In this document: one piece after another, positions 29,620-42,440 of the stretch
Numbering within the stretch: position 1 is the first letter of the stretch
How the letters are laid out: the number at the start of each line of letters is the position of its first letter
Origin: Neocallimastix lanati (nom. inval.)
Taxonomy: Eukaryota > Neocallimastigomycota > Neocallimastigomycetes > Neocallimastigales > Neocallimastigaceae
Length of the DNA stretch: 62,000 nucleotides
Reading direction: 5' to 3'
Assembly: GCA_016946835.1 (NCBI GenBank)
Contig: JACVTC010000009.1
Span: 150,001-212,000 of the forward strand
Program-made: the position numbers and the translations under genes
The notes under the pieces: model-generated
What the model saw: the letters and a program-made list of their open reading frames with translations, nothing else
What the model was told of the DNA's origin: nothing
The model's database searches: none

Positions 29620-32232
29620 AAATTATATTTTCATAACCAAATATTATGATTTTTCTTTTTATTTAATTGTTTTTATTTTTAAAATTAATTTTGAATATCA
29701 TCAAATATAAATAAATCAATATTATTTAATTATATATTTTATTAATTTGACTTTTTTATTTTATTTTATTTTATTTTATTTTTATTTTTCTTTTCTTTTC
29801 TTTATTATTATTATTACTATTAGTTCTCTTTAATCTTTAAAATTGAAAATGTTTATTTAACATTAAAATAAATAAACCAATTTAAATAGAAATAGTTTTC
29901 TTTAAAAATTTTAATTCAATACGAATCAATGAAAAAAAGGAATAAAAATAAAAAAAAATATGAAAAAAAATATAACAATTAATTTAACAAATAATTTTTA
30001 AAACAAAATTTTATAGCATAAATATATATAGTTAACCAAAAATTATTTAAAAAAAATATTAATTATTCATTTATACAATTTTGATGAAACGATGAACACT
30101 TCTTTTTTTTTTTTTTAAATAACAGTAAAAAAGTTTATTTAAAAACAAACGTATCACGGTATATAATATACATTTACATTTATTTTTGTTTGTAGATATT
30201 TTGAATAAATTAAATTTATATTAAAAATAAATTTTTTTATTTTAAAATTTTTTTTAAGTTGTTTTTTTTTTTTATTTATTTAAATTACATGTAAAATTAA
30301 ATAAATAGATAATTAATTAGATAAATAAATAATATAAAAATATAAATAATATAAAAATACATAAATATAAATAAGTAAATAATATATTAGTAAATAATAA
30401 ACAGATAAATTAACATATAAGTAAATAAATAATAAATAATAAAATAATAAATAATAAATAATGGAATATTAAATATTAAATAATAATAAATAATAAATAA
30501 TGGAATAATAAATAATAAATAATAATAAATAAGTAAATAATAAACAGATAAATTAATAAATAGTAAGTAAATAAATAATAAATAATAAACAGATAAATTA
30601 ATAAATAGTAAGTAAATAAATAATAAATAATAAATAAATAAATAATAAATAAGTAAATAAAAAATAAATGAATTAATAGATAAATATATTAATAGATAAA
30701 TAAATAAAATAATAAAAAAAGGAAACAAATATTTAATTCAAAATTTACAAAACTGAACAAATTATAAGTCATATAAATCTAATAAATAACTCAAAATATT
30801 GGATTAAAAATAAAGAAATTCAACAATAATATAATATTGAACTACAAATAATTTATTTTATTGAACATTATAAAATAAAGAATCATTCCATACAAATGAT
30901 AATAAAACAAAAACAACTTTGACTGTAGTTAAGAAGGTAATAATGAACCATTAATCGATTATAAAATTTTTTTTTATTTTATTATACAGTTATATATAAT
31001 AATTTTATTATACGTATTTTTATACTGAAAAGTTACTATAAAGCTTTATAAACTAATAGACTTGAATATGAATAAAAGATTATTCATTCACTTTAGTTAA
31101 GAATATTCATAAATGTTTTTCTGATAAATAAAATTATTATTATTCATACAAAACATGAATTTGATTTTAATTTTATTTAATTATTAAAAAATTAAATTTT
31201 AAAAATTAAAGTTAGTTTTTAAAACAAATATATATATTTAAAATTCTTAAATATATATTATAAAACTAGACTGGTTTCTTAAATAATAAAAATTTTACTA
31301 ATATAAATAACTAATATTTCTTATACATAAGAATTTCTTTTCTTTTAATAAAATTATTAATTACTTAAAAAAAATCTTAGTATTAATTAGTCAAGAAATA
31401 CAGTTATTAATTTTTTTTATTATCGATTAAAATCTATTTTAATGGAAATAGTATCAACTTATAATTGGTTATTTAATATAATATTTAATATAATAATTAT
31501 GAATACTTTCTATTATTTTTTTAAAGTATTTATAATTATTATTTATTAATTTTTTGATTAGATTAAAATAATAATTATGAAAAAAAAGTAAAAGTATCTA
31601 TAATTATTATATTATGTTAAGTATCATATAAGTTTTTACTTCTTCACAAAGAAAAGTATAATGTTATAAAATTTCTGAAACTTAAATTTTAATATTATAT
31701 ATAAAATATAAAAGTTTTTTTTTTTATCCATATATCTATATAATCTAAAAACTCATATATTTATAAAATATATATTTCTAATAACTCTACATGTCAATAT
31801 TATAGAATGTTTTAATTATATTTTATTAGTAGAGCTAATATTTAATAAATATAAAGTATTAAATATTAAATAAATAAATAATAAATAAATAATAAATAAA
31901 ATAATAAATATTAAATAAATAAATAACTATAATATTAAATAAATAAATAACTATAATATTAAATAAATATATATAATATTAAATAAATAAATGTATAATA
32001 TTAAATAAATATTTAATACATTAGAAATTCTGTAAAATTTAAAATTTTTTGATTCTTGATCAATTAAAATATAAATATTTTTTATTTAATTTGTATGAAA
32101 CATTTTTTTTTTTATTAATTAAATTTTCTTTTTAAAAAACAAATAAATAAATATAAAATAAAAAAAAAGCATATTATTAAAAGTTTTTTAAATTTTAGAT
32201 TTTTTATTTTAAAATATAAAATCTTAAATAAA
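29330..32232. other. Divergent intergenic region between kinesin-13 and SRRM1-like genes
   Basis: About 2.9 kb between two divergently transcribed genes, so it must hold both promoters. It is AT low-complexity, with an ATAAATAAT array at about 30420-30720 and a 24-bp tandem repeat containing TAAATAACTATAATATTAAA at about 31905-31970. I see no recognisable promoter element and no coding island. Confidence 0.55.
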
Positions 32233-32472
32233 ATGGGTGATGGAGGATTCTTTAAAGTAAGCATTAATTTTTAATAAAAACGAAATCATATTTTATTAAT
32301 AATAAAATAAATTATATATAATTTAAAATTGTTAATAAACATATTTTAAATAAGATAATGTTTTTTATTCATTAATTTATAATCTTTTCATATTTATTAT
32401 ATATTTTTATATATTTCTTTTTTTTTCTTTTTTTTTTTTTTATAACTATTTTTTTATTTTATTTTATTTTTC

Positions 32473-32542
<70 letters not shown>

Positions 32543-33296
32543 TAATTCATCTTTATTTTTTTATCCTTTTTTTTTTTTTATATATATATATATATATTTC
32601 TTCCATTTTTTTTTTTTTTTTTATAAAATGTTTTTTTTTTAACTTAATTTCAAATAATTAATAAATTTCCATAAATTCAATTTTGAATTATTAGTTAAAT
32701 TTTTATTATTAAAAATGATGTATATATTATTTTTATTATGATAAAATAATAATGAATAATAAATGAAAATGATCATGTTAAAACAAAATTTCTATAGATT
32801 TTTAATGTTCTAATATAATAAAATTATTATATATATATCATTAAAATTAATATTTGAATGTTAATAGGGTACGAGTTCTGAACAAGATAATAGGTTCAGT
32901 GATAAAACTAAAAAACAATTAAAAAATATGCATTTTCCATCAATATTTAATAAAAAGGTAATCCATTTATAATATTAACTATAATTGTTACAATATTTTA
33001 TATATTAATAATAAAACATAATATATATAATATATTATATAATTTTAACATTAAAATCTATATAAAAAGGTAAATTTAAAAAAAGTTCATATGGAGACGA
33101 TTCAACAATGGATAAGAAAAAAAGTTATTGAAATATTAGGAATGGAAGATGATGTATTAATTAATTATATATATGAAACTTTAGAAGAATCACCTGTAAT
33201 TAAATTTTTCAATTTATCTATTTATTATTTAATAATTTATTGGAATTTGATTAATAATAATAATTTAATAATAGTTGGAATATAATATTAAATTTC

Positions 33297-33327
<31 letters not shown>

Positions 33328-35289
33328 AAATAAAAAAAAAAAAAAATGTTTTATAATAAAAATATAGAATCCAGATCCAAAATTACTTCAGTTAAATTTA
33401 ACTGGTTTTCTTGAAAAAAATGCGGCCTCCTTTGTACATGATCTTTGGAAATTATTACTTAGTGCTCAGGAAAATATTGGTGGTATTCCTAAAGAATTCA
33501 TTGAAGAAAAAATAAAAGAAATCCAGAAGCAAGAAGTAAATAAAATTAGAAATGATAAAACATATTTAAATTATAATAATAAAATTTTTAAATAAAATAT
33601 GATATAAAATTTTATATTATATATATTATATATTCATATAATAATTATTATAAATAATATAATAGTATAATTAAAATTGTATTAATTTATTAAACTCTTT
33701 TCATTATTTAATAGGCTGAACGATTGCGAATAATGAATGAAATAAAACTAAAACGAGAGAAAGAAGAAAATGAAAGGCGAGAGTTAGAAAAAATTAGAGA
33801 AAAAGAAAGAAAAGTAATAATATAATTGTTATTCAAAAAGATAAAATGTAATATAATTAATATATATCAAATTATTAATTTTTTTTTTTTTTAATCTATT
33901 TAATTGTTTATTATTATTATTATTATTATTATATTTTTTTACATATATAATTGTTATTATTTATATATGATTAAATAATTATTAAAATAAAAAAAAAAAA
34001 AAAAAAAAAAAATGATAATATAATATAATTTGATAAAATAAAAGGAAAGAGAAGAAGAGCGTAGAAATAGAGAAAAAAGGAATCATAAAAGTAGCAGAAG
34101 CAGAAGTAGGAGTAGAAGTAGAAGTAATGATCGTAAACGTAGACGTAGATACAGTAGGAGTTATAGTCGTAATCGTAGTCATAGTCGCAGTAGACATTAT
34201 GATGATGATCACAAAAGATATAGTAGTCATCATCATCATCATAGAAGTAGATCACGCGATCGTAATAAGGAACGTACTAGAGAATCAAAGGATAAAAAAG
34301 AAGATAAGGTTAAAGAGATTACAAATGATAAAGATAAAAAGGAAATAGATAAAAATGAAGTAGATAAAAAGGAAGTAGATAAAATGAAAGTTGATAAAAA
34401 AGAAGAAATAAATAAAAAAGAAAAGATGGCAATAGATGATATTGATGAAGATGAATTAAGTCTTGAGGAAAATGAATTATATAAGAACGATGAAGAAGAT
34501 GATAGTGATTTAGGAGGAGATATGGATTTAATTAATGATGATTTAACAGAAAAGCAATTAATTATAGATGATAAGGAAAAACAAAGAAAGAATAAGAAAA
34601 AAGATGAAGAAATGAAAGATACAAGTGATAATGAACAAAATGATTCTGATTCTAATTCTGATTCTGATTCTGATTCTGATAATAAAAAAGATAAATTAAA
34701 AGAAAAAAGTCAAGATCGTGATCGTGACCGTAATAATGAACGAGATAGTAATCGTAGTCGAAATCGTAGTAGAGATCGTAGTAGAGATCGTAGTCAAAGT
34801 CGTAGTCGTAGTCGTTCAAGAAGATCATCCAATAGAAGCAAAAGTAGTAGAAGTAATAGAAGTAGTAGACATCATAGTAGTCATCATCGTTCAAAATCTA
34901 GATCATCAAAATCAAAATATTCAAGGTCAAGGAATGATTCAAGAAGTAGAAGTGAGAGTAGAAGTCATCATAGTAGTAGTCATCATAGTCGAAGTCGTCA
35001 TCATCATCATCATCATAGATCCTCAAGAAGAGAAGAGGATGATGATAGAAGAAGATCTAGTGAAAAGAGTAAAGAAAAGATTGAAGATGAAGATGAAATA
35101 GAAAAGGTTAATGAAAAAGATAAGAAAAGGAAAGAATCATCCGAAAAGAGTGATCATGAAAGTGATGATGGAGAAGAAGAAGAAGAAGAAGAAAAAGAAA
35201 TTTCAGAAGATGAAAAAGATTCAAAAAAAGTAAAAAAAGAAGAAAATGAATCAGAATCAGAATCCGTATCTGCCTCTGCATCTGAATAA
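32233..35289 (+). CDS. SRRM1-like splicing coactivator (PWI domain plus RS region)
   Basis: A 583-aa protein in six exons: 32233-32256, 32868-32957, 33070-33195, 33368-33535, 33715-33813, 34045-35289; every intron is phase 0. SRRM1/SRm160 bridges exonic-enhancer complexes and snRNPs in the nucleus. The PWI domain spans about residues 15-135: RFSDKTKKQLKNMHFP, then ETIQQWIRKKVIEILGMEDD, then LLQLNLTGFLEKNAASF and LLLSAQENIGGIP. It is followed by a charged coiled-coil-like stretch (KREKEENERRELEKIRE). The large last exon is RS/SRSR- and His-rich, interrupted by acidic and Lys-rich blocks, ending SASASE. Retaining intron 3 would add VIKFFNLS and a stop soon after, a possible non-productive form. 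Confidence 0.9.
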
Positions 35290-35420
35290 ATAAATAAATA
35301 AAATAAAATAAAATAAAATAAAATAAAATAAAATAAAATAAAATAAAATAAAATAAAATAAAATAAAAATAAAATAAAAAAAACAAAAAAATTTTTTTTA
35401 AGAATATTCATATAAATAAT

Positions 35421-35461
<41 letters not shown>

Positions 35462-35616
35462 TTTGATTCTTGATTTATTTTATTATTGTTGTCGTTGTTG
35501 TCGCTATTTCAATAATTTAACACTTTCATATATATATATATATATATTTTATTATTATTTTATTTTATTTTACTTATTTTACATATTTTATCTCTAATTA
35601 ATTTAATTTATTTAAT

Positions 35617-35656
<40 letters not shown>

Positions 35657-35734
35657 AAAAAATAAAAAAAAAAAAATAAAATAAAATAAAAAAAAGTTGA
35701 ATAAATAAATTTTTATTATGAATTATTTATAATT

Positions 35735-35765
<31 letters not shown>

Positions 35766-35852
35766 ATATCCATTTAAAATAATCAGAGTAGTAGTGGTAG
35801 TAACTTGTTGCTATAGTAAGAGTAAACCCTATTTCAATTCAACTAATTTGAG

Positions 35853-35918
<66 letters not shown>

Positions 35919-36000
35919 GAAGTATTTCTTTTTGGAATTTTTTTTTTTTTTTTTTTGAAATTAATTTAATAGTAGTTGTTATAATAGTAGTTGTTACAAA
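35290..36000. repeat. (AAATA)n, AAT and homopolymer arrays
   Basis: Immediately after the SRRM1 stop is an AAATA pentamer array (about 35300-35370), then AAT, TA and T/A homopolymers. ATAGTAGTTGTTA-type tandem units occur at about 35970-36010. No coding signal. Confidence 0.7.
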
Positions 36001-36274
36001 AGTAGTTGTTTACCTTGAATATGTAGGTTATCAAATGAATTTCCTATTCATCATGAGGTTAGAGAAGATGAATGATTTTGCCTATTATCACCAATTTTAT
36101 TTAATTTATTCATTAATGAATATTTTAAATAAATGTAATATTTATAATGTTAGTATTGGTAATAAAAATTAAAAAAAAAAAATGTTGTGGTGGTCTTTTT
36201 TTATTGATATTGTTCTTATAGCCCCTAGTGAAAAAAAAAAAAAAAAAAAAATGAAGGCTCTTACTTTTGTCATG

Positions 36275-36313
<39 letters not shown>

Positions 36314-36330
36314 TTGGGTTAATGAAAGTG

Positions 36331-36373
<43 letters not shown>

Positions 36374-36835
36374 GTATCAATAAATGCACTATGATGGTTA
36401 TTAAACCCTTAAATTTTTTCTTTGTTTTATATCCTGGTTATGAAGAACTTACATTTCACCTTTGGTATGCATTCTATCTTTAAATAATCTATTTATATTT
36501 ACATAGGTATCCCCTTCAGTAATGATCTTTCCCATGAGCCTATTTATCACTTATATGAATACTAAAAGTTAAGAAAATCCTTATTTTCATTCTCTAGTTT
36601 TTTTTTTTTTTTTTTTTTTATCCAATAATAAAGTTCCATTAACTTTTAGAAGATCTATTATTCAATCATATATTATAAGCAAAGAAAAGCATTATATTTT
36701 TTCTCCACTTTTAGGTTTAAATAAAATCAAATTCTAAGAACGAATCGATTCTTAATTAACACTGCATTGTTGAGGTGTATTGATTCTAACTCCCTCGAAC
36801 AAGAAAGATTATCTTAACATTGAAAAAGAAGAAAA
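36000..36835 (+). mobile_element. LINE relic, 5' part (reverse transcriptase core)
   Basis: Broken frames read EFPIHHEVRE, then LSPILFNLFINEYF (about 36082-36127), the RT segment after the usual QGCP. Near 36195-36230 comes DIVLIAPS, the stretch following the catalytic YADD box, here degenerated to FIDIVL. Then VGIPFSND, SNNKVPLTFRRSIIQSYIISK and a C-terminal part to about 36810. It is interrupted by homopolymer expansions and stops. It continues at about 40500 after a copia insertion. Confidence 0.75.
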
Positions 36836-36840
36836 AAAAA

Positions 36841-39639
36841 TGTTAAGAGTGATATTAAAAGGTACTCAACGTTCAGTGTTGTTTATGCCTTATCTCGTGA
36901 TCTTGAAGTATTTGTTAAGAAAGATAACATTTCAATGTTTATATCAGATATGAACAATACTTTCCAAATGTTAGAAAATCATGGAGAAAATTTATCGGAT
37001 GATGACAAATTTGACTACCTCTATAAAGCCCTTCCTGCCTCTTTTAAGAATTACTAACAATATCATTGCTTAACAAGGAAAATGAGAACAGTGTACCACG
37101 CACGTAAATAAACACTATTTCCAGATTAAAGTCTTTAGAAAAGGAAATAAACAAGTTGAGGTATAAAGAAGTATCCTTTAACACGATATATTCTAGCGGA
37201 AATAAGAACAAGAATAAGATATCAAGTAAGCCAAAGATTACCTGCCAATTTTGTGGAAAAATAGGACACACTCCGCAAAAGAATGTTTCTGCATTAAAAA
37301 AACAACAACAAACTAAATGGTAAAGCAAGAAACAATAAAAAAAATATCATAATAAATCAAGAAAAGTGGTAGAAAACGTCGAAAAATCAGAAAATAACCA
37401 ATACAACGAATATGACGTTTTTATGGATGATTATGGTATTCCAGAAGCAGAAATATGTTATGTTACCACCGAAACTCCGAGGCAAAACCACAAAAATATT
37501 TGGTAATAAACAAAATTTTTATGGTACTGAAATTTTTAATATAAATAAAAATTTTTTAAATAAAAAAAAAAAAAAATTCTTTTGATGATAAAAATTTTTT
37601 GCGATAACACAAAAATTTGAATAATGTCAATAAAAATTTAATTTCCAAAAATTTAAACAATAAATTAAAAAAATTCATCACAGAAAATATTAACAACATT
37701 ACCAACAACAACAACAATGATAATAATATTGATCTCAATTCAAACTTAAATTCTTACAGTATCACAACAGATATTAACAAAACTAAATTCACCAAATTTA
37801 CCTGCCAACAGTCAACAAAATTATTTCGATAACCTTAATTAAAAATTTAATTCAAACTCTATATTATCCCAAATAATTTATTTCTCTGCAACAAAATTCC
37901 TTTCTTTCATTATCAAATTCAACCAAACAGACACATCCATGATCATTCAAATTTCAATTAAAATTTAAATTATCAGCATTTTAATGATTATTATAATTAC
38001 TTAAATAAATACAATAATTTAAATAATTTAAATGATTAGCATTTAGTCATTTTTGATCAAAATAAAATTGTTAATTTAAACAATATAAATCAAAATAAAC
38101 TAAACAATTTAAATCCTAATTTTAAATTTTAAATAATGTAAACAATAATATTCAATATAACTCTTCTTTAAATAATAATGATGAATACTCGAATTTAATG
38201 ATTGGCAATAATAGGACTGATGAACCAACAAACTTAGAAAAAAGCAGGTTTATAAAAATTGCTCAATTTTAAATGATAAATCAATTTAAAAAATGATTCG
38301 AATACAAGTACTATCATTAATTTAAATTCCAGACCTGATTGTGCATTTCGCAAGTTAATTTCACAATATGGCTTATAGAATTTTTAAAATATTATAAGCC
38401 ATATTACGAAATGCACGATCCCTACTTTTATAAATTAGTCCAAACCCTTTTATTTATTATTATAATAAAATCGAATTTAAAATAAAAGGGGATCATGAAG
38501 TTAATAAAAAGCGATATAAATGGTGAAAAGCAAACATGAAAATAATATCAATAATGAAGAACCCCCAGGTAAACTCAAAGATAATGATACCAATATCAAA
38601 AAAAAAACAATACTCAACTTTCAACCTGGATACAATTCTAGAAAATGACAATTTTAGTGAAAATGTGAAAAAAAAGAAAAACATTAGCGAAAAATCCCAC
38701 TGAAATTGTAAGTGAAGATAAAAAGTAAAAAAAAAAATAATGTTATAGTTGAATTAAACAAAAATAAATCGAATGAAGATACATCAAATAATCTTAAATG
38801 ATTCAACTAATAAAAAGGACGAAGTAAATGAAACAAATAAAAATAACTCTCCTAAAAAAAAAAAAAGAAAATCGCTAAATAGACAATATAAAAGAATCAA
38901 GTCCAGAAGAAACTAGCAACCAACATGAGTACAACACTAGAAGTAATAAAAGAAAACGAGAGAAAAAATGAAAATTAATGTCAATAAAAAGTTTAAATCT
39001 TTTAACATAAATGATACAATGAGTAAAATAGGCAAACTACTCAGTTAAACATCCAAGTTAAACCAGAGAATTTTAGAGATATAAGCTATAAACCAGATAA
39101 TATAATGAATGGTTAAATGCTGTCAATGATGAATTAAAAAAAATATGAGAGATTTATGTGAAACAACACTCTGAATAATAATACTAATTGGAATCGAATT
39201 TAAAAGGCATAGAAGCGAACCATGTTTATATGCAAAGTTTAATAAAAGAAGAGAAATTACTTGTATCCTAGCTGTTTATGTTGATGGTATACTTATAACA
39301 GGGACTGAAGAAGAAATCAGAATAACAAGAAAATTTTCTGAAAGAGATATTCCAGATCACAGATGTAGGAGAAGCCAATTTTTATTATTGGAGTAAAAAT
39401 TGAAAAATGCAAAAAATGGTTATTTATTACATCAAAAGAAGCACACCAAAAACATACTGAAAAGATTCAATATTGAAAAGTACATACCTCTATCAAATAT
39501 GATTCCTGTGGAAAAATGAAGAAATGAGAAAGAAAATAAAAATTTAGTTCAAACAGATATAGAAAAAGCAATCAGAAGTTTAATATATCTCGCTATTAGT
39601 ACAAGACCCGACATATTATTTGCGGTTAAGTAAAACATC

Positions 39640-39676
<37 letters not shown>

Positions 39677-40500
39677 CAAGATCCCTCATATGAAGATTGG
39701 TTTAATGTTTTAAAAAATTTTTTTAGATACTTAAAAGAGGATGCAAAATTGTGGAATAAAATTTAATTTTAATAGTGAAAAAGATTTTGAAGTATACATT
39801 GATGCAGATTTCGGAGGTGACTTAGATACGAGAAAATCAAACACTGGTTATTTAATGGTAATGGGTGGAAGACCAACCAGTTGGTACTCGAAACTGCAGA
39901 GATGCGTATCAACTTCAACTGCAGAAAGTGAATACTATGCATTAAATGAATGCGCTAATCACTGTTTATAATATTATAATGTATTTAAAAAATTGAATAT
40001 TAATATCAAACCAATGGTGATCAATACAGATAACAAGCGACCATATATAATTGCAAGAATGAAACAATCAATCCAAAATCAAAGCACATAGATATCAAAT
40101 ACCATCACATAAGAGATTTAGTTAGAGAAAACAACATAGACCTCAAGTATATATAAAATCCCAAGACAACCTAGCAGACGGTTTTACTAAATATCTAAAC
40201 AACACATTGATGACAAAATTTTAGAAATAACATATTGACAAAGTTTTAATAGAATATTAAACTTTAGGGGGGAATGTTAAGAATAATGATTAAAGTTTAA
40301 TATTATTTAGTATAGTTATAAATTATTTATATAATATGTACATGTAAAATTTGATATATATATAATAAGGCTTGAATTACTTAATTGATCAAGCGTATAA
40401 TTATAATAAATGCATTTCATGTATTATGAATCATATTATAACATCATTAATATAATGGTGTCTTTTATTAATAAAATTTATCATTAAGACTTTAAAGTAT
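36841..40500 (+). mobile_element. Degenerate Ty1/copia LTR retrotransposon inserted in the LINE
   Basis: Gag remnant: VVYALSRDLEVFVKKDNISM through GENLSDDDKFDYLYKALPAS (36876-37050). Zinc-knuckle remnant: CQFCGKIGHTPQK (37240-37280). The middle (37.4-39.2 kb) is heavily decayed AT/Asn-rich sequence where integrase should be. RT remnant: ILAVYVDGILITGT (39262-39303), with the catalytic YVDD changed to YVDG, followed by ISTRPDILFAVK. RNase H: KDFEVYIDADFGGDLDTRKS through STSTAESEYYALNECANH (39780-39960). A polypurine tract (AGGGGGGAA, 40266) precedes the 3' LTR. The only trace of a 5' LTR is a TGTTAAGA start at 36841. Many stops; not functional. Confidence 0.75.
40266..40500 (+). repeat. Polypurine tract and 3' LTR of the copia relic
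   Basis: AGGGGGGAA at 40266-40274 is followed directly by TGTTAAGAATAATGATTAAAG at 40275, the expected start of an LTR. The right end is not sharp; LINE sequence resumes at about 40500. Confidence 0.6.
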
Positions 40501-41890
40501 TTCTAATTTCTGGTTTTTGTGTTTCTCTTCAAATAAAATGCTTTTTTGTAAATGGAAAATTTCAAAATGTATCATTAAAGATCTCATAAACCATAATCTC
40601 TTTCATACCACGGGTATTCTTGGTCCAAAAAAAAAAATCACTGGTACTCTACAAAGAAAATTAGGAAAAAAAAATATCATTAAATTCAAAGATGTTATTG
40701 AATCATATTTGGTCTGATGTTGGTAAATTCCAAAGAATTTAAAGGTACGAATAACGATAACTTCAAATTTATAAAATATTTAGAAATCCATTCAGGCTCA
40801 GCCTTGAATACCCTCATTTAAGTTTAGGTTTTTAACTGGATCTTAAGATTAAGAGCTGGTTACAAATAAAAAAGCACTATTGCAATTAGAATTGGTAGAG
40901 TTTCAGACGATTGTCCTAAAAAAATTCTGCCTTTGCTGTGGAAAAGGTGATCAATCTTTTATCCAATGGATATTTGAATACTCTACCCTTTCTCTATGTC
41001 GATGTAAATCTTTTCGATTTTATTGATGACCTTTTTTCATTTTTATTTACCAATAAAGTAAGGAATCTTACCTTACTTCCTTCTTATTCTATTATTATAT
41101 ATTTTAGAACATAAGCAGGTATATTTATATATTCCTTCTTTGGTGGATTTTCAGCTTTGGGATGAGCTACAATTCGATACTGGGGAACGGGGACATTTTA
41201 AGTGAACAACTCCTAAAAAGCTCACAGGGGTCTACTGTTCCGTATACTGTGGAGCTTTACAGGAATATCAAGAGAGCTACTGATGATTGGTATTGTATTA
41301 GCATGATATTACAATATCAATCACTTAAGTTCCTTTTTTTTTTGAGAAGTTTAACAAAAAACACTTTCATTACCAAGAGTGCCGACGTCGTACCGATATA
41401 GCAAAGAAATAGTACCAGTTAGTAGTCCTGTTAATTTTCATCAATACACATTTACTAACAGCACCGTTCCGAACACAGAACCAGTAAGTAATTCAACTTT
41501 TGATGATTTTTCTAGTGGTTCAGGGGGGAGAGTTTAGTGGATACCAATACTATCTATACTATCTATTTTAAAGATGTTACTTCTTTGTTTTAGATTTAAC
41601 TGATGATCATGTTACTACACATAGTATACATCATACCGAAGTTTTTTTTAACTTTTGAACTTATTTTTATTCTTTATTACGTTAAATTTTCCATGATTAA
41701 TTAAAATTTTTATTTTTATTATTTTTTTTATTTTTACTTAATCTTTTACATACATTTTATTTTTATCTTTAAATTATATAATACATTTTTTTTTTTTTAA
41801 AAAAAAAATATAATACATAAAAATTAAATCATTTATTTAATAAAGCACTGGATGTGAATTCACTTCCTAGTCTAAAAAAAATAATAGTAG
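40500..41890 (+). mobile_element. LINE relic, 3' part
   Basis: Frames broken by stops read CFSSNKMLFCKWKISKCIIK and HNLFHTTGILGPKKK (40517-40640). Later comes FCLCCGKGDQSFIQWIF (40920-40977), a decayed CxxC...H...C C-terminal zinc motif of LINE proteins. The 3' end at 41545-41890 matches the minus-strand LINE at 22338-22720, for example CTATTTTAAAGATGTTACTT and GTCTAAAAAAAAT. It is the continuation of the LINE at 36000-36835. Confidence 0.7.
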
Positions 41891-42440
41891 TAGTAATTCT
41901 AATAGAAAATAATATTTGTAATTGTTTTTAATAGTTTTCCAATAGAATTTCAGTAGGTATAGTAATTGGAAATATATATAATGAATGGATGTAAAGCTTC
42001 ATTAACTTTCAGTAAATTAGATTTCATAATTTTTATTTTTGATTATTTAAAAATATATATTAACTATTATCATTTTAATAATATAAATAAAAATGCAAAT
42101 TGTTCATGATTTAAACTCTCTATTAATCTTTTTCCTCCTTCAGAATACATAGAAATAACAATATAAAAAAAAAAAAAAAAAAAAAAAAAAACTATTATTT
42201 AATCCACACCTCATAAAATCTATATTATAAGCAGTTAATAAATATTGTAAATAAAGATTATAAATAATAAATAGTTATAAATTATAAATAATCAATAATC
42301 ATTAATCAATAATAAATAATAAATAATAAATAATAAATAATAAATAATAATAAAATTATCAATAATTAATAATTAATAATTAATAATTAATAATTAATAA
42401 TAAATAATAAATAATAAATAATAATTAACAAAATAAAATA
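41891..42440. repeat. AT-rich spacer with TAATAAT/ATTAATA arrays
   Basis: Low-complexity AT sequence, including (TAATAATTAA)n at about 42355-42425. No coding island. Confidence 0.6.

Noticed and set aside
30387-30728. 113-aa minus-strand Tyr/Leu/Ile ORF resembling a membrane protein
   Set aside because: It is a translation of the AAATAAT minisatellite; the period matches the repeat and there is no codon bias.
37617-37832. 71-aa Asn-rich plus-strand ORF as an independent gene
   Set aside because: Lies in the decayed middle of the copia relic, with Asn-rich AT sequence and no splice or start context.
36000-41890. An intact, active retrotransposon
   Set aside because: Frequent stops, homopolymer expansions, YVDD changed to YVDG and missing integrase show that both nested elements are dead.
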